Of a stretch of 34,904 nt of DNA, positions 7,754 through 15,887 are shown piece by piece. The notes below the pieces were generated by a model that saw only the letters and a list, made by a program, of their open reading frames with translations, ran no database searches and was not told the DNA's origin. Within the stretch, counting starts at the first letter, position 1, and each line of letters begins with the position of its first letter. Position numbers and translations under genes: made by a program. Origin of the DNA: Alkalispirochaeta americana (GTDB lineage Bacteria; Spirochaetota; Spirochaetia; DSM-27196; Alkalispirochaetaceae); NCBI RefSeq assembly GCF_900156105.1, contig NZ_FTMS01000020.1, positions 1 to 34,904 on the forward strand, read 5' to 3'.

Positions 7754-9119
7754 TCGCCTGAAGCACAATCGTGGAAAACGCCCCCGGGTTTCTGTCCGGA
7801 GGCCGGTGGTCACGATTCTTCTGCTGGCAGGGTTGGTCCCGGTGTTTCTTGCGGGGTGTCAGACCGGCGTGCCCTCCCGGGAGGATCCTCCCGGCCAGGA
7901 CCTTCGGGATGCGTCCCGGGATCCTGTTGGTCTCCCATCGTCGGAGAGTGATTCCGATGTGCCCCAGGAGCAGCCCGATTCACCGGAACCGGCTCAGGAT
8001 GTTCTCCAGGCAGATGTCTTTCTTGTGCCCGACGATGCCAGACCAGGCGATGTCGGGCGCGACTCCGCCTGGTCCGATGAGGGGCTTCTTTTTGAATCTT
8101 CTGCTTTGCCCCTGCCGCTGCCTCCCCCGGCTGTTTTTTCGCTGGCAGATAGGGTGATTCCTGGTCCTGCCGCACCGCCTGTGGGGGATGGAATAGCAGC
8201 TCTCCCGCTTCCCGAGCTGCCTCCGGGGGATCCCCTCCCGGAGATCCTGGATCATCAGAGTCTGTCAGAGTCGCCGGAGCCGGAGCCAGAGTCAGAGCCG
8301 GAGCCACCACAGCCAGCACCAGCACGGCCAGCGTCGCCAACACCAGCACCACCACAGCCAGCACAGCCAGAGCCAGCACAGCCAGCACCAGCACGGCCAG
8401 CGTCGCCAACACCAGCACCACCACAGCCAGCGTCGCCAACACCAGCACCACCACAGCCAGCGTCGCCAACACCAGCACCACCACAGCCAGCGCCTCGGGA
8501 GCAAGAAGTTTCCCCGGGATCGCTCCTGGTTCTGCTCCTTCCTGGCAGGACCTGGTTGTATCGCGAGAGCACACCGCCCCTTCGCCTGGTGAGAAGAGAG
8601 GGCGAGGGCCGCCAAACCCGCTTTACCTTTCAAGTGCCCGACTCTGTCGAGGTCGGCGAAGATCTGGTGATCGCCTTCGCCATGCAGGACCTCTCCACGG
8701 GAGAATCGGTCGTCAAGGAACGGCGTCTGCAGGTTGTCCCGCCTCCGGAAGAGACTCCCCGCATTGATCTCTCGTCCCTGCCGGCGCCCGAGCCATCGGA
8801 TTCTGCTGTGCCGGAAGGTGCCGGCGAGAGGGACTCCGATGGAAGAGCTCTTTCCCTGGAAGCAGCGCCTTCGGCAGGAGATGCTCTCCGGAATGAGAGG
8901 GCAGACGTGCAGGGTTCCTCCGGGAGCGATCAGGCCCTTTCGGACCACGAGCTCTATCGAAAGGCCCGGCTCTATGAGTCTCCGGGGCCGGAACGGGATC
9001 TGGTTCGGGCACGGCGGCTCTATGCCGAACTTCTTCGGGACCACCCCTTGAGCGACCACTGGGATGATGCCAAGGTCCGTCTGGAGTTCCTGGAGCGGCA
9101 TTTCTTTCACCTCCGCTGA
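7728..9119 (+). CDS. Proline-rich lipoprotein with C-terminal helical repeat, unknown function
   Basis: The N-terminus carries a basic region, a hydrophobic stretch (VVTILLLAGLVPVFLAGC) and a lipobox LAGC, so the mature protein should be anchored by Cys44. A low-complexity part follows with glutamate/proline and PASPTPAPPQ repeats (DNA 8270-8496), then a beta-rich middle (SLLVLLLPGRTWLYRES, QTRFTFQVPDSVEVGEDLVI) and a C-terminal helical segment (YRKARLYESPGPERDLVRAR, RLYAELLRDHPLSDHWDDA) that looks like a tetratricopeptide-type hairpin, as in YbgF/BamD-like envelope proteins. GTG 7719 is an alternative start. It overlaps the preceding gene by 26 nt. A cell-envelope role spanning the periplasm is inferred from the lipobox and proline spacer; no function is known. 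Confidence 0.8.
   Translation: MWSSSFLIDRLKHNRGKRPRVSVRRPVVTILLLAGLVPVFLAGCQTGVPSREDPPGQDLRDASRDPVGLPSSESDSDVPQEQPDSPEPAQDVLQADVFLVPDDARPGDVGRDSAWSDEGLLFESSALPLPLPPPAVFSLADRVIPGPAAPPVGDGIAALPLPELPPGDPLPEILDHQSLSESPEPEPESEPEPPQPAPARPASPTPAPPQPAQPEPAQPAPARPASPTPAPPQPASPTPAPPQPASPTPAPPQPAPREQEVSPGSLLVLLLPGRTWLYRESTPPLRLVRREGEGRQTRFTFQVPDSVEVGEDLVIAFAMQDLSTGESVVKERRLQVVPPPEETPRIDLSSLPAPEPSDSAVPEGAGERDSDGRALSLEAAPSAGDALRNERADVQGSSGSDQALSDHELYRKARLYESPGPERDLVRARRLYAELLRDHPLSDHWDDAKVRLEFLERHFFHLR
8270..8496. repeat. Proline/alanine-coding imperfect repeats
   Basis: About 230 bp of CCA/GCA/CAG-rich sequence. A 30-bp unit encoding PASPTPAPPQ occurs four times, the last three in tandem, with a PAQPEPAQPAPAR variant between. 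It lies inside the lipoprotein gene and probably makes an extended spacer. Confidence 0.85.
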
Positions 9120-9170
9120 TCTTCTTTGAGGTTTTCGTCGTGAAGCGTGGAATCCTCCGGGAGGTACGCA

Positions 9171-9199
9171 TTGACAGGACGGCGTCTTTTACCTATAAC
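9171..9199 (+). promoter_or_regulatory. Sigma-70 promoter of the ffh operon
   Basis: TTGACA at 9171-9176 is followed by exactly 17 bases and TATAAC at 9194-9199. It lies 42 bp before the ffh start and 52 bp after the preceding gene, so it probably drives ffh and the ribosomal block downstream. Confidence 0.8.
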
Positions 9200-9240
9200 T
9201 ATCCTTCGACCTTGATTGTTCTAGGATTGGATACGATGGT

Positions 9241-10575
9241 ATGTTGGACAGGCTGAGCGACAGATTAAACAACGTAGTACGAAGTGTCTCCGGAAAGAGC
9301 CGCATCACCGAGCAGAATATTGCTGATGCCGTGGAGGAGATCAAAGTCGCGCTTCTGGAAGCCGACGTAAATCTCAAGGTAGTCCGCCGCTTTGTGAGCC
9401 GTACGGTTCGGGAGGCCTCGGGTGAATCGGTGCTGCGCTCCGTTTCGCCGGGGCAGCAATTCGTCAAGGTCGTCTACGACAAGCTGGTGGAGTTCCTGGG
9501 GGACGAGCGGCAGGATCTCGCCCTGCGCGGTCCCGATGTCCCCAGTGTTATTCTTTTTGCCGGTCTTCAGGGATCGGGAAAAACAACCTCTGCGGCAAAG
9601 TTGGCCCTGCGGTTAAAGAAGGAGGGGCGGAGGCCCCTTCTTGTTGCTGCTGACCTGGTGCGGCCTGCCGCAGTTGACCAGTTGCAACAACTGGGCGAGC
9701 GGATCGGCATCCCTGTGGAGGCCATCCCTGGCAGCAAAGACCCCAAGGCTGTAGTTAAAGCGGGGTTGGCGCGGGCAAAGAAAGAGCAGCTCAACGTCGT
9801 TATCATCGATACGGCGGGCCGGATGCAGGTCGATGAAGCCCTGATGGAGGAGATTCGGCAGGTTTCTGCTCTGGCAAAACCCGACGAGCGAATCCTCGTG
9901 GCTGATGCCATGACGGGACAGAATGCGGTAGAGGTAGCCCGGGCGTTTCACGAGAGTGTGGATCTTACGGGGGTTATCCTCAGCAAGTTCGACAGTGATA
10001 CCCGGGGTGGGGCAGCGCTCTCCATCAAGACAATCGCAGGAACCCCGATCAAGTTCATCGGAACCGGTGAGGGCGTCGAGGATCTGGAACCCTTTTATCC
10101 CGAGAGGATTGCTTCCCGCATTCTCGGAATGGGTGATGTGGTCTCTCTTGTCGAGAAGGCCCAGGAGACGATCGGCGCCGATGATGCCGAGCGTTTGCAG
10201 AAGAAGATACGCTCCGCTACCTTTACCCTGGAAGATTACCTGGAGCAGTTCCAGCGGGTCCGGAAAATGGGTTCGGTTCAGTCGCTTCTGGAGATGATCC
10301 CGGGAATGAAGGGGAACATTGATCCCGATCAGCTTGATATGGATCAAATGAAGCGGGAGGAGGCGATTATCCTTTCCATGACCCGGGAAGAACGGCATAA
10401 TCACCGGATTATCGGTATGTCCCGACGGAAGCGTATCGCTGCCGGGAGTGGTTCCTCTGTTTTCGAGGTGGGCCAGCTGATAAAACGGTTTGACAAGATG
10501 CGGGCAATGATGAAGAAGGTTTCAAAGAACAAGAAGTACCAGTCCCAGCTGATGGCTCAGATGGGGCACCGGTAA
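9241..10575 (+). CDS. ffh: Signal recognition particle protein Ffh
   Basis: Ffh binds signal sequences and SRP RNA and delivers nascent membrane and secreted proteins to FtsY. The 444 residues show the N domain ([20 protein letters not shown]), the GTPase G domain with GLQGSGKTT (108-116), [15 protein letters not shown] and [12 protein letters not shown], and the methionine-rich M domain ([47 protein letters not shown]). The fourth GTPase motif reads SKFDSD rather than the common TKLDGD; base-binding Lys and Asp are kept. Length is normal. The Shine-Dalgarno is weak. First gene of the operon; rpsP begins 19 bases after its stop. Confidence 0.97.
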   Translation: MLDRLSDRLNNVVRSVSGKSRITEQNIADAVEEIKVALLEADVNLKVVRRFVSRTVREASGESVLRSVSPGQQFVKVVYDKLVEFLGDERQDLALRGPDVPSVILFAGLQGSGKTTSAAKLALRLKKEGRRPLLVAADLVRPAAVDQLQQLGERIGIPVEAIPGSKDPKAVVKAGLARAKKEQLNVVIIDTAGRMQVDEALMEEIRQVSALAKPDERILVADAMTGQNAVEVARAFHESVDLTGVILSKFDSDTRGGAALSIKTIAGTPIKFIGTGEGVEDLEPFYPERIASRILGMGDVVSLVEKAQETIGADDAERLQKKIRSATFTLEDYLEQFQRVRKMGSVQSLLEMIPGMKGNIDPDQLDMDQMKREEAIILSMTREERHNHRIIGMSRRKRIAAGSGSSVFEVGQLIKRFDKMRAMMKKVSKNKKYQSQLMAQMGHR

Positions 10576-10594
10576 GATTCTGAGGAGGAAGTTC

Positions 10595-10849
10595 GTGAGT
10601 ACAAAAATTCGCCTGAAGCGATTCGGTTCCAAAAAACGTCCCTTTTACCGCATTGTGGTGATGGACAGCCGGGCTCCCCGGGATGGTCGGGCTCTGGAAG
10701 AAATTGGTGTGTACCATCCTATCGCGGCCGATGCCGAAGCTCAGGTTCGGTTCGACGAGGAGAAGGTCAAGGAATGGCTTCAAAAAGGAGCTCGTCCCAC
10801 CAACACCGTGCGCAAACTGTTGAACAACAATAACGTAACGGTGAAATAA
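10595..10849 (+). CDS. rpsP: 30S ribosomal protein S16
   Basis: 84 residues with the S16 pattern: [40 protein letters not shown], then a [20 protein letters not shown] end. S16 helps assemble the 30S subunit. The start is GTG 10595, preceded by GAGGAGG. It sits between ffh and khpA as in many bacteria, and is probably translated from the same transcript. Confidence 0.97.
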   Translation: MSTKIRLKRFGSKKRPFYRIVVMDSRAPRDGRALEEIGVYHPIAADAEAQVRFDEEKVKEWLQKGARPTNTVRKLLNNNNVTVK

Positions 10850-10876
10850 TTCGCCTCTCCAGGCAGGAGTAGTTTG

Positions 10877-11110
10877 GTGGAAAGAGATTTAGTTGAATAC
10901 ATCGCAAAGGCCCTGGTCGATGAGCCCGATGCGGTCGTGGTAAATCAGATCGAGGGTGAAAAATCAACGATTCTGGAGCTGAAAGTCAATCCCGATGATA
11001 TCGGGAAGGTTATCGGCAAGCACGGCCGGATCGCCAAATCGATCAGGACACTTCTGAGCGCAGCTTCCACGGGAACGGGGAAGCGGGTCGTTCTGGAAAT
11101 CCTTGACTGA
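10877..11110 (+). CDS. khpA: KH-domain RNA-binding protein KhpA
   Basis: About 77 residues: a short helical lead (ERDLVEYIAKALVDEPDAVV) and a single KH domain with the GKVIGKHGRIAKSIRTLL motif, the GxxG loop being GKHG. KhpA-type proteins bind RNA and, with KhpB, influence cell division and RNA turnover in other bacteria; their place between rpsP and rimM is conserved. The start is GTG 10877 or TTG 10874; AGGCAGGAG (10861-10869) fits the GTG better. The 3' end overlaps the longest rimM frame by eight bases. Confidence 0.92.
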   Translation: MERDLVEYIAKALVDEPDAVVVNQIEGEKSTILELKVNPDDIGKVIGKHGRIAKSIRTLLSAASTGTGKRVVLEILD

Positions 11111-11630
11111 TCGACAGGAGAGCGCCCTGGCCATGGTTGCCATCGGTGCTGTCCGTCGGCCCCATGGTGTGCGAGGCGCGGTCAAGGTTTTTTCCTTCTC
11201 CGGCGAGATCGCCCATTTTGAGGGATTGTCCCGGGTTGAGTTGCGGCGCAAGGATAAGGTTTGGTCTGCCAATGTGGAGAAGGTTCTTCTCCAGGGAGGC
11301 GTTCCTCTCCTCTGGTTTTCGGGGGTTACCACGCCGGAGCAGGCAAGGGATCTGGCGGGTGCCGAGATTTGGGTGCCCCGGGATCAGGCAGCTCCCTGCG
11401 GCAGTAATGAATACTACATTACCGACCTGGTGGGGATGACGCTCCTTTCCGGGGGTGATTCCTGCGGTGAGATCATTGCCGTCGTTGACGGCCTGCAGGC
11501 CCCGCTCCTTGAGGTGAAGCGTGAAACCGGAACGGTGTTGATCCCCTTCATGTCTCAATATGTGGGAGATGTTGACACCGAAAAACGAACAGTGGAGTTG
11601 CTGGTGCCGTGGCTGATGGATACGGAATAA
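11103..11630 (+). CDS. rimM: Ribosome maturation factor RimM
   Basis: RimM binds S19 and helps 16S rRNA maturation in the 30S subunit. The product has the N-terminal RimM motif (VAIGAVRRPHGVRGAVKV) and a C-terminal PRC-barrel (NEYYITDLVGMTLLSGGDSC, GEIIAVVDGLQAPLLEVKRE, LIPFMSQYVGDVDTEKR). The start is uncertain: TTG 11103 overlaps khpA and gives 175 residues, ATG 11133 gives 165 and begins exactly at the conserved region, but AGGAG lies 12 bases before it. Both lengths fit the family. trmD begins inside its 3' end. Confidence 0.95.
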   Translation: MTDRQESALAMVAIGAVRRPHGVRGAVKVFSFSGEIAHFEGLSRVELRRKDKVWSANVEKVLLQGGVPLLWFSGVTTPEQARDLAGAEIWVPRDQAAPCGSNEYYITDLVGMTLLSGGDSCGEIIAVVDGLQAPLLEVKRETGTVLIPFMSQYVGDVDTEKRTVELLVPWLMDTE

Positions 11631-12361
11631 CGGTTCTTACGCTCTTCCCCGAACTGGTGGAGGAGTACTTTCGCACCTCCATTGTGGGGAAGGCGGCTGA
11701 TCGCGGGGCCCTGATCCCGAAGGTGATAAACATCAGGGATTTTTCGCAGGACCGTCATCGCAGTTGTGACGACGCTCCCTACGGGGGTGGTGCCGGAATG
11801 GTTCTGATGGCGGAGCCTCTCGCAACGGCCCTTGATTCAGTTGACGCAAAGGCCCGACACGTGGTATTTCCCACACCGTCGGGGCGTCCCTTTCGTCAGC
11901 GCGACGCCCTCCGGCTCTCCCGGCAGAAGGAAATCGTCCTCATCTGCGGGCGCTACGAGGGGATCGATCAGAGGATCGTCGACGAATACGTGGACGAGGA
12001 GTTCACGATTGGTGATTACGTGCTCTCCTCGGGAGAGCTGGCGGCAATGGTGGTAATCGATGCGGTTTACCGATTGCGCGAGGGAATGTTGCGGCCCGAG
12101 AGCGTTCTGGAAGACAGTTTCCAGGATGGGTTGCTGGAACACCCTCATTATACACGGCCGGAGGTCTTTCGGTCCCGGAAGGTCCCGGAGATTTTGCTCT
12201 CGGGCCACCACGCCCGCATTGCCCAGTGGCGGCGGGAACAGCAGGTGATCAGGACGGCACGAAACCGCCCTGATCTTTTGCAGAACCTTTCGCTTACTGA
12301 AGCGGAACAGATACTGACGGAATCAATCCTGGAAAAGGAGTCGCACCATGGATGTAATTAA
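11609..12361 (+). CDS. trmD: tRNA (guanine-37-N1)-methyltransferase
   Basis: TrmD methylates G37 of tRNAs using S-adenosylmethionine, preventing frameshifting. The 250 residues carry [37 protein letters not shown], the cofactor-knot motifs [13 protein letters not shown] and [20 protein letters not shown], and the [20 protein letters not shown] segment with the conserved His-Tyr-Thr-Arg. The knot glycine usually in YVLSGGE is serine here. The start is GTG 11609, overlapping rimM by 22 nt. Its 3' end overlaps rplS by 14 nt. Confidence 0.97.
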   Translation: MADGYGITVLTLFPELVEEYFRTSIVGKAADRGALIPKVINIRDFSQDRHRSCDDAPYGGGAGMVLMAEPLATALDSVDAKARHVVFPTPSGRPFRQRDALRLSRQKEIVLICGRYEGIDQRIVDEYVDEEFTIGDYVLSSGELAAMVVIDAVYRLREGMLRPESVLEDSFQDGLLEHPHYTRPEVFRSRKVPEILLSGHHARIAQWRREQQVIRTARNRPDLLQNLSLTEAEQILTESILEKESHHGCN

Positions 12362-12704
12362 GGCGGTCGAGGCCGCTCACGTAAAAGAAAACGCAGAGAA
12401 TTTTCGGATTGGGGACACCGTAAAGGTTCACTTCCGTATCGTTGAGGGTCAGACCGAGCGTATCCAGATCTATGAAGGGCTGGTAATCGCCCTGAATAAC
12501 TCGGGTTTGCGCCGAACCGTGACAGTCAGAAAACTGAGCTACGGCGTTGGCGTGGAACGGATTTTCCCCCTCCACAGCCCCCGGGTTCAGCAGATTGAAA
12601 TGGTGCGACGCGGACGTGTTCGCCGGGCGAAGCTCTATTATATCCGCAACCGTGTTGGAAAAGCGGCAAAAGTTGCCGAGCTGGTACGGCGGAAAGAGCG
12701 ATAA
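12348..12704 (+). CDS. rplS: 50S ribosomal protein L19
   Basis: 118 residues with the L19 pattern: [77 protein letters not shown] and a [13 protein letters not shown] end. L19 lies at the subunit interface. ATG 12348 has AAAAGGAG upstream and overlaps the trmD stop, so translation is coupled. It closes the conserved rpsP-rimM-trmD-rplS set. Confidence 0.97.
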   Translation: MDVIKAVEAAHVKENAENFRIGDTVKVHFRIVEGQTERIQIYEGLVIALNNSGLRRTVTVRKLSYGVGVERIFPLHSPRVQQIEMVRRGRVRRAKLYYIRNRVGKAAKVAELVRRKER

Positions 12705-12823
12705 ATTCCGCCCGGGGTCCGGAGTTCTCTCCTCTTCGGGGGGGAGTTTTCGGAAACAGTCGGAATATACGGGTCGGAGATTTCCTCCGTCTCACGGCCT
12801 TCCCTGGAGCGCGGCCTGAAGAG

Positions 12824-13864
12824 GTGACGCTGCGGGGGGGCGGGCTCCGCCTGACTGTGGCTTCCACGGGGGCCATCCCTCTGGGGGAAAGCCGGATTTT
12901 TCAGGTCTCCTCTCTTCAGCCGGAGTTGCGCTTGCAGCTCCTTCCGGAATCAGCCTCTCTTCCCGTTTCCGGGAACCACCAGATTGATCGCAAGGATGTT
13001 TCCGGAGACGCTCCGGGTCTCCTGCAACGCCTGGCGGCTTCCTTTCTGGACGATCTCCCAATATCCCCGCAGCAAGTACGATCCCTGAGTGTCCTGGCGG
13101 TATCGTTATGCCGGAAACTCTTTCGGAATTCCCGTGGCAGCCGGGATGGTTCATGGACTGCTTCGGAAGTTCAGGTCTCTTCTCGAGTCCAGGGTGCGAT
13201 TGAGCTCGTCTCCAGGGGTATAGGTACCTCGCGACGGCCGCTGTCCTGGACCGCCCGGAACCAGGCCCGTGATCTGGTGTGCTGGCTCTCCCGGGGAAAG
13301 GTCCTCCCTCGGGACGGGGCGGCTTCCCGAAAAGACGTTCCCCGGGGAAGGCCCTCCCGGGCTGCCTCCCGGGTCGAGGCTGATCATCCTCTCCGCCCGG
13401 TCTTGCATCGCCAAGTGGTGGAGCCGACCCACGCCCTCCAGTTGTTTAACGCACTCCCCGCTTCGGATGACCTTCACTGGGTTGTGGTCCCCCTGCGGGG
13501 CTGGCTTGATTCTCTGGAACCGGCTCCCGGGCAAGGTGGTCTGGAGGATCATCCCTCCCTGGATGCCCTGCTCAAGGTAGGATGGCACCGGAAGAAAGGT
13601 CGTCCCGTTTCGGCTTTTCTCTCGGCAACGCGCGAAGATGGCCGATCCTGGTGGTTTCAGTGGGATCTGATTCCCCTTCCGGGGGGTGTGAGCCCCCGGT
13701 TGGTTGATCTGGGGGGCGAGACTGATGCCATCCCGCAAGACTTGCTTGCCCGTCTGGGATTTTCAGGGCATACTGGGAGCGTTAAAAAACGTTATGAGGG
13801 GGGCGGGACGGCCCAAAAGCGGGGAGGCGAAGCAGAACAGAGTGGGATTGACACCTATGGATGA
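12824..13864 (+). CDS. Unknown protein between rplS and the FlhB-like gene
   Basis: A frame of at least 346 residues with neighbour-like codon use. The N-terminal part is beta-rich (LRGGGLRLTVASTGAIPLGE), the middle is low-complexity and basic, and the C-terminal part has LHWVVVPLRGWLDSL and RSWWFQWDLIPLPGGVSPRL. I do not recognise a family; the layout (disordered middle, compact C-terminal part) and the flagellar-type neighbour recall FliK-like hook-length proteins, but this is only a guess. The start is doubtful: GTG 12824 has no Shine-Dalgarno, and the same frame stays open upstream through plausible sequence (VGDFLRLTAFPGARPEE) into the end of rplS without any ATG, GTG or TTG. Its stop overlaps the next start by eight bases. 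Confidence 0.65.
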   Translation: MTLRGGGLRLTVASTGAIPLGESRIFQVSSLQPELRLQLLPESASLPVSGNHQIDRKDVSGDAPGLLQRLAASFLDDLPISPQQVRSLSVLAVSLCRKLFRNSRGSRDGSWTASEVQVSSRVQGAIELVSRGIGTSRRPLSWTARNQARDLVCWLSRGKVLPRDGAASRKDVPRGRPSRAASRVEADHPLRPVLHRQVVEPTHALQLFNALPASDDLHWVVVPLRGWLDSLEPAPGQGGLEDHPSLDALLKVGWHRKKGRPVSAFLSATREDGRSWWFQWDLIPLPGGVSPRLVDLGGETDAIPQDLLARLGFSGHTGSVKKRYEGGGTAQKRGGEAEQSGIDTYG

Positions 13865-14144
13865 GCAGGTTGCCGCGGCGATACGCTACGATTCATCCCT
13901 TCCGGCTCCTTTTGTGGTAGCCCGGGGCAAGGGAGAGCTTGCGCGCAAAATGCTTTCGATGGCTCGGGCAGCAGGAGTTCCGGTTCGCAGTGACGCCGAT
14001 CTGGCGGAGCGTCTCGTCTGGTTAACCCCCGGAGAAGCAATTCCCCAGGAACTCTTCTTTCCTGTTGCAGAAATCCTCTCCTTTGTGCTTCGTCTGGACC
14101 CCTCCGGGGCAGTCCCGGATTCCCTGGATATCCGTGGACAATAG
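13857..14144 (+). CDS. Stand-alone FlhB C-terminal-like domain protein
   Basis: 95 residues with the fold pattern of the cytoplasmic C-terminal domain of FlhB/YscU export switches: AAIRYDSSLPAPFVVARGKG, ARKMLSMARAAGVPVRSDAD, LVWLTPGEAIPQELFFPVAE. In full FlhB this domain follows membrane helices and an NPTH self-cleavage site; here there are neither helices nor the Asn-Pro-Thr-His motif. Such short FlhB-like proteins (FlhX type) occur in several flagellated bacteria and can partly replace the cleaved FlhB domain. ATG 13857 overlaps the preceding stop; the HD-GYP gene begins nine bases downstream, suggesting a flagellar or motility link for the three genes. Confidence 0.85.
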   Translation: MDEQVAAAIRYDSSLPAPFVVARGKGELARKMLSMARAAGVPVRSDADLAERLVWLTPGEAIPQELFFPVAEILSFVLRLDPSGAVPDSLDIRGQ

Positions 14145-14153
14145 AGGCAGAAC

Positions 14154-15299
14154 ATGAAAAAAATTCCGGTGGATCAGATCGAGGCTGGGCAGCGCTTTTC
14201 CCGGCCCGTTTACATAGACGAAGACAACCTCTTTGTCCCCGAGGGGATTCCGGTCCGTGAACGCGATCTGGCACGGTTGCGAAAGTGGGAGATCACCAGC
14301 CTCTATTGCGATGGGGCGGAAATATCGGAAGATCCCCAGGCAGCCCTGAACGCCTTCTTTCTGCGGGCCTTTACAAGTCCTCGCCAAAAGGCAATAACAG
14401 CGAACTACAATTCCCTGAGGTCAACGGTTCTCGAGATTTTTGGGCGGCTCCGGGCCGAGGAAGCGGTGGAACAAGACGAGGTCTATCGCGTTGTGAACCG
14501 GTTGTTGCAACTTCTCGATGTTCATCCGAACGATGTTGTTCAGTATATGCTATACGGAATGCAGGGGGAGGCGGGAGAAGTAGAAAACGCCCTGAACACG
14601 GCCATACTGGCAGCCCTGGTGGGAAGAAAGATGCAGCTACCCCGCCACCGCCTGATTCTCCTGGTTACTGCGGCGGTCTTGCACGATGTGGGAATGTTGC
14701 GAATCCCCCAGGAAATTCTCTCGAAAGAAGGAAAATTAACTCCTGAAGAGCGTCGCCAGATCCAGACGCACCCCATCTACTCCTACAAGATCATCACCCG
14801 GGAGATCGGTTTTCCCGAAGAGGTGGGCATCCCTGCCTTGCAGCACCAGGAGCGATGGGACGGCAACGGCTATCCCCGGCGCATCGCCCGCGACTCCATC
14901 CTTCTGGAGGCGCGTATTATCGCCGTCGCCGATTCCTTCGTTGCCATGGTATCAAATAAACCCTACCGTCTTTCCATGATCGGCTACACGGCCATTCGAA
15001 ATCTCCTGAGTGATAACGGAACCCGCTTTGATCCCGACGTCCTGAAAGTGTTTATTCAGGTTTTGGGTATTTATCCGATCGGGAGCATCGTGCTCCTGAG
15101 CGATGCCTCGGTCTGCCGTGTTCTGAAAAACCGGAGTTCAGCTCCCCTGAAGCCGCTGGTGAAAGTGATCATCGACGCCGATGGCCGGGAGTTTGTCGAT
15201 GACGATGGCCCGGAAATCGATTTGGGAGAAACCAAATCGGTCTTCATCGTCCGGGCAGTAGACGCCAACTCTCTGGCGGCGCAGCATCGGAACCGGTAA
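14154..15299 (+). CDS. HD-GYP domain protein with altered catalytic residues
   Basis: 381 residues. The first ~130 residues resemble the N-terminal domain often fused to HD-GYP (IPVDQIEAGQRFSRPVYIDE). The HD-GYP domain follows: LHDVGMLRIP (His177, Asp178), THPIYSYKII, LQHQERWDGNGYP (231-241) and ARIIAVADSFVAM. HD-GYP proteins hydrolyse cyclic di-GMP through two or three metals. Compared with the consensus, the Lys of HDxGK is Met, the second His of HHExxDGxGYP is Gln, the first ligand His appears replaced (ENALNTAI), and the Asp of the last motif region is Val. So activity is doubtful and a binding or signalling role is possible. Gene context is motility-like (FlhB-type domain just upstream). 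Confidence 0.88.
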   Translation: MKKIPVDQIEAGQRFSRPVYIDEDNLFVPEGIPVRERDLARLRKWEITSLYCDGAEISEDPQAALNAFFLRAFTSPRQKAITANYNSLRSTVLEIFGRLRAEEAVEQDEVYRVVNRLLQLLDVHPNDVVQYMLYGMQGEAGEVENALNTAILAALVGRKMQLPRHRLILLVTAAVLHDVGMLRIPQEILSKEGKLTPEERRQIQTHPIYSYKIITREIGFPEEVGIPALQHQERWDGNGYPRRIARDSILLEARIIAVADSFVAMVSNKPYRLSMIGYTAIRNLLSDNGTRFDPDVLKVFIQVLGIYPIGSIVLLSDASVCRVLKNRSSAPLKPLVKVIIDADGREFVDDDGPEIDLGETKSVFIVRAVDANSLAAQHRNR

Positions 15300-15306
15300 G
15301 AGCTTC

Positions 15307-15675
15307 TTGAAAAGCACCTACCAGAAAGGACAGGCCGGTGAAGCCCGGGCAACGGCCTGGCTGGAGCAAAAAGGTTGCCAGATTCTCGCAAGAAACTTCA
15401 GGTGTCGCGCCGGTGAGGTCGATATAGTAGGTGAAGACGGTGCAACGCTACTCTTTGTCGAGGTCAAGGCGTGGCGTTTCTTCCCGGAGGATGCCCTGGA
15501 GAGGGTTCTGGGACCGCGCAAGCAGGCGCGCATCGTGGGGGCTGCGCGGGTCTTCTTGCAGCAGAACCCGCAGTTCCGGGACCGGAGTTTCCGGTTTGAC
15601 GTACTATGTGTAGATGAAGGAGCTGGAACGGTCCGGCACATCCAGGGAGCGTTTGAGGCGCCATGCCCAGAGTAG
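15307..15675 (+). CDS. yraN: YraN family (UPF0102) nuclease-like protein
   Basis: 122 residues with the UPF0102 pattern: QKGQAGEARATAWLEQKGCQ, NFRCRAGEVDIVGEDG (the nuclease-like Glu-Val-Asp), LLFVEVKAWRF (Glu-Val-Lys), and RKQARIVGAARVFLQQNP. This is a restriction-endonuclease-like fold of unproven role, often encoded next to rnhB or the rplS block. The start is TTG 15307, seven bases after the HD-GYP stop. The next small ORF overlaps its end by 13 nt. Confidence 0.93.
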   Translation: MKSTYQKGQAGEARATAWLEQKGCQILARNFRCRAGEVDIVGEDGATLLFVEVKAWRFFPEDALERVLGPRKQARIVGAARVFLQQNPQFRDRSFRFDVLCVDEGAGTVRHIQGAFEAPCPE

Positions 15676-15887
15676 CAAAGCCATACGATCCAGTACGAAT
15701 CGCCTTCCTCAAGACCTGCATCAGAGATCCCGCCTATGTGGATGGAGCAATCGATCGTCTGGCGGGGCGAATTTCTGATCGCCTGCTGGGGCTGGATGCG
15801 CCTCCCGGTCTTGTTGCCTCCCCCGGTCATCGCCGGATGAGCTCCTCCAGCATGGAGAGGGAGCTTCTTCGCAATCCCGACGAATAG
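15663..15887 (+). CDS. Small protein of unknown function overlapping yraN
   Basis: A 74-residue frame starting at ATG 15663 inside the last codons of yraN. The first half looks like a real protein (RVAKPYDPVRIAFLKTCIRD, YVDGAIDRLAGRISDRLLG), predicted helical, while the last ~20 residues overlap the 3' end of the convergent HEAT-like gene by 61 nt and are low-complexity. The overlap start supports translational coupling. It may be a small spirochaete-specific protein; I do not recognise the family. Confidence 0.5.
   Translation: MPRVAKPYDPVRIAFLKTCIRDPAYVDGAIDRLAGRISDRLLGLDAPPGLVASPGHRRMSSSSMERELLRNPDE

Noticed and set aside
8292-9110. Minus-strand frame with Trp/Cys-rich repeats
   Set aside because: It is the antisense of the proline-coding repeat inside the lipoprotein gene.
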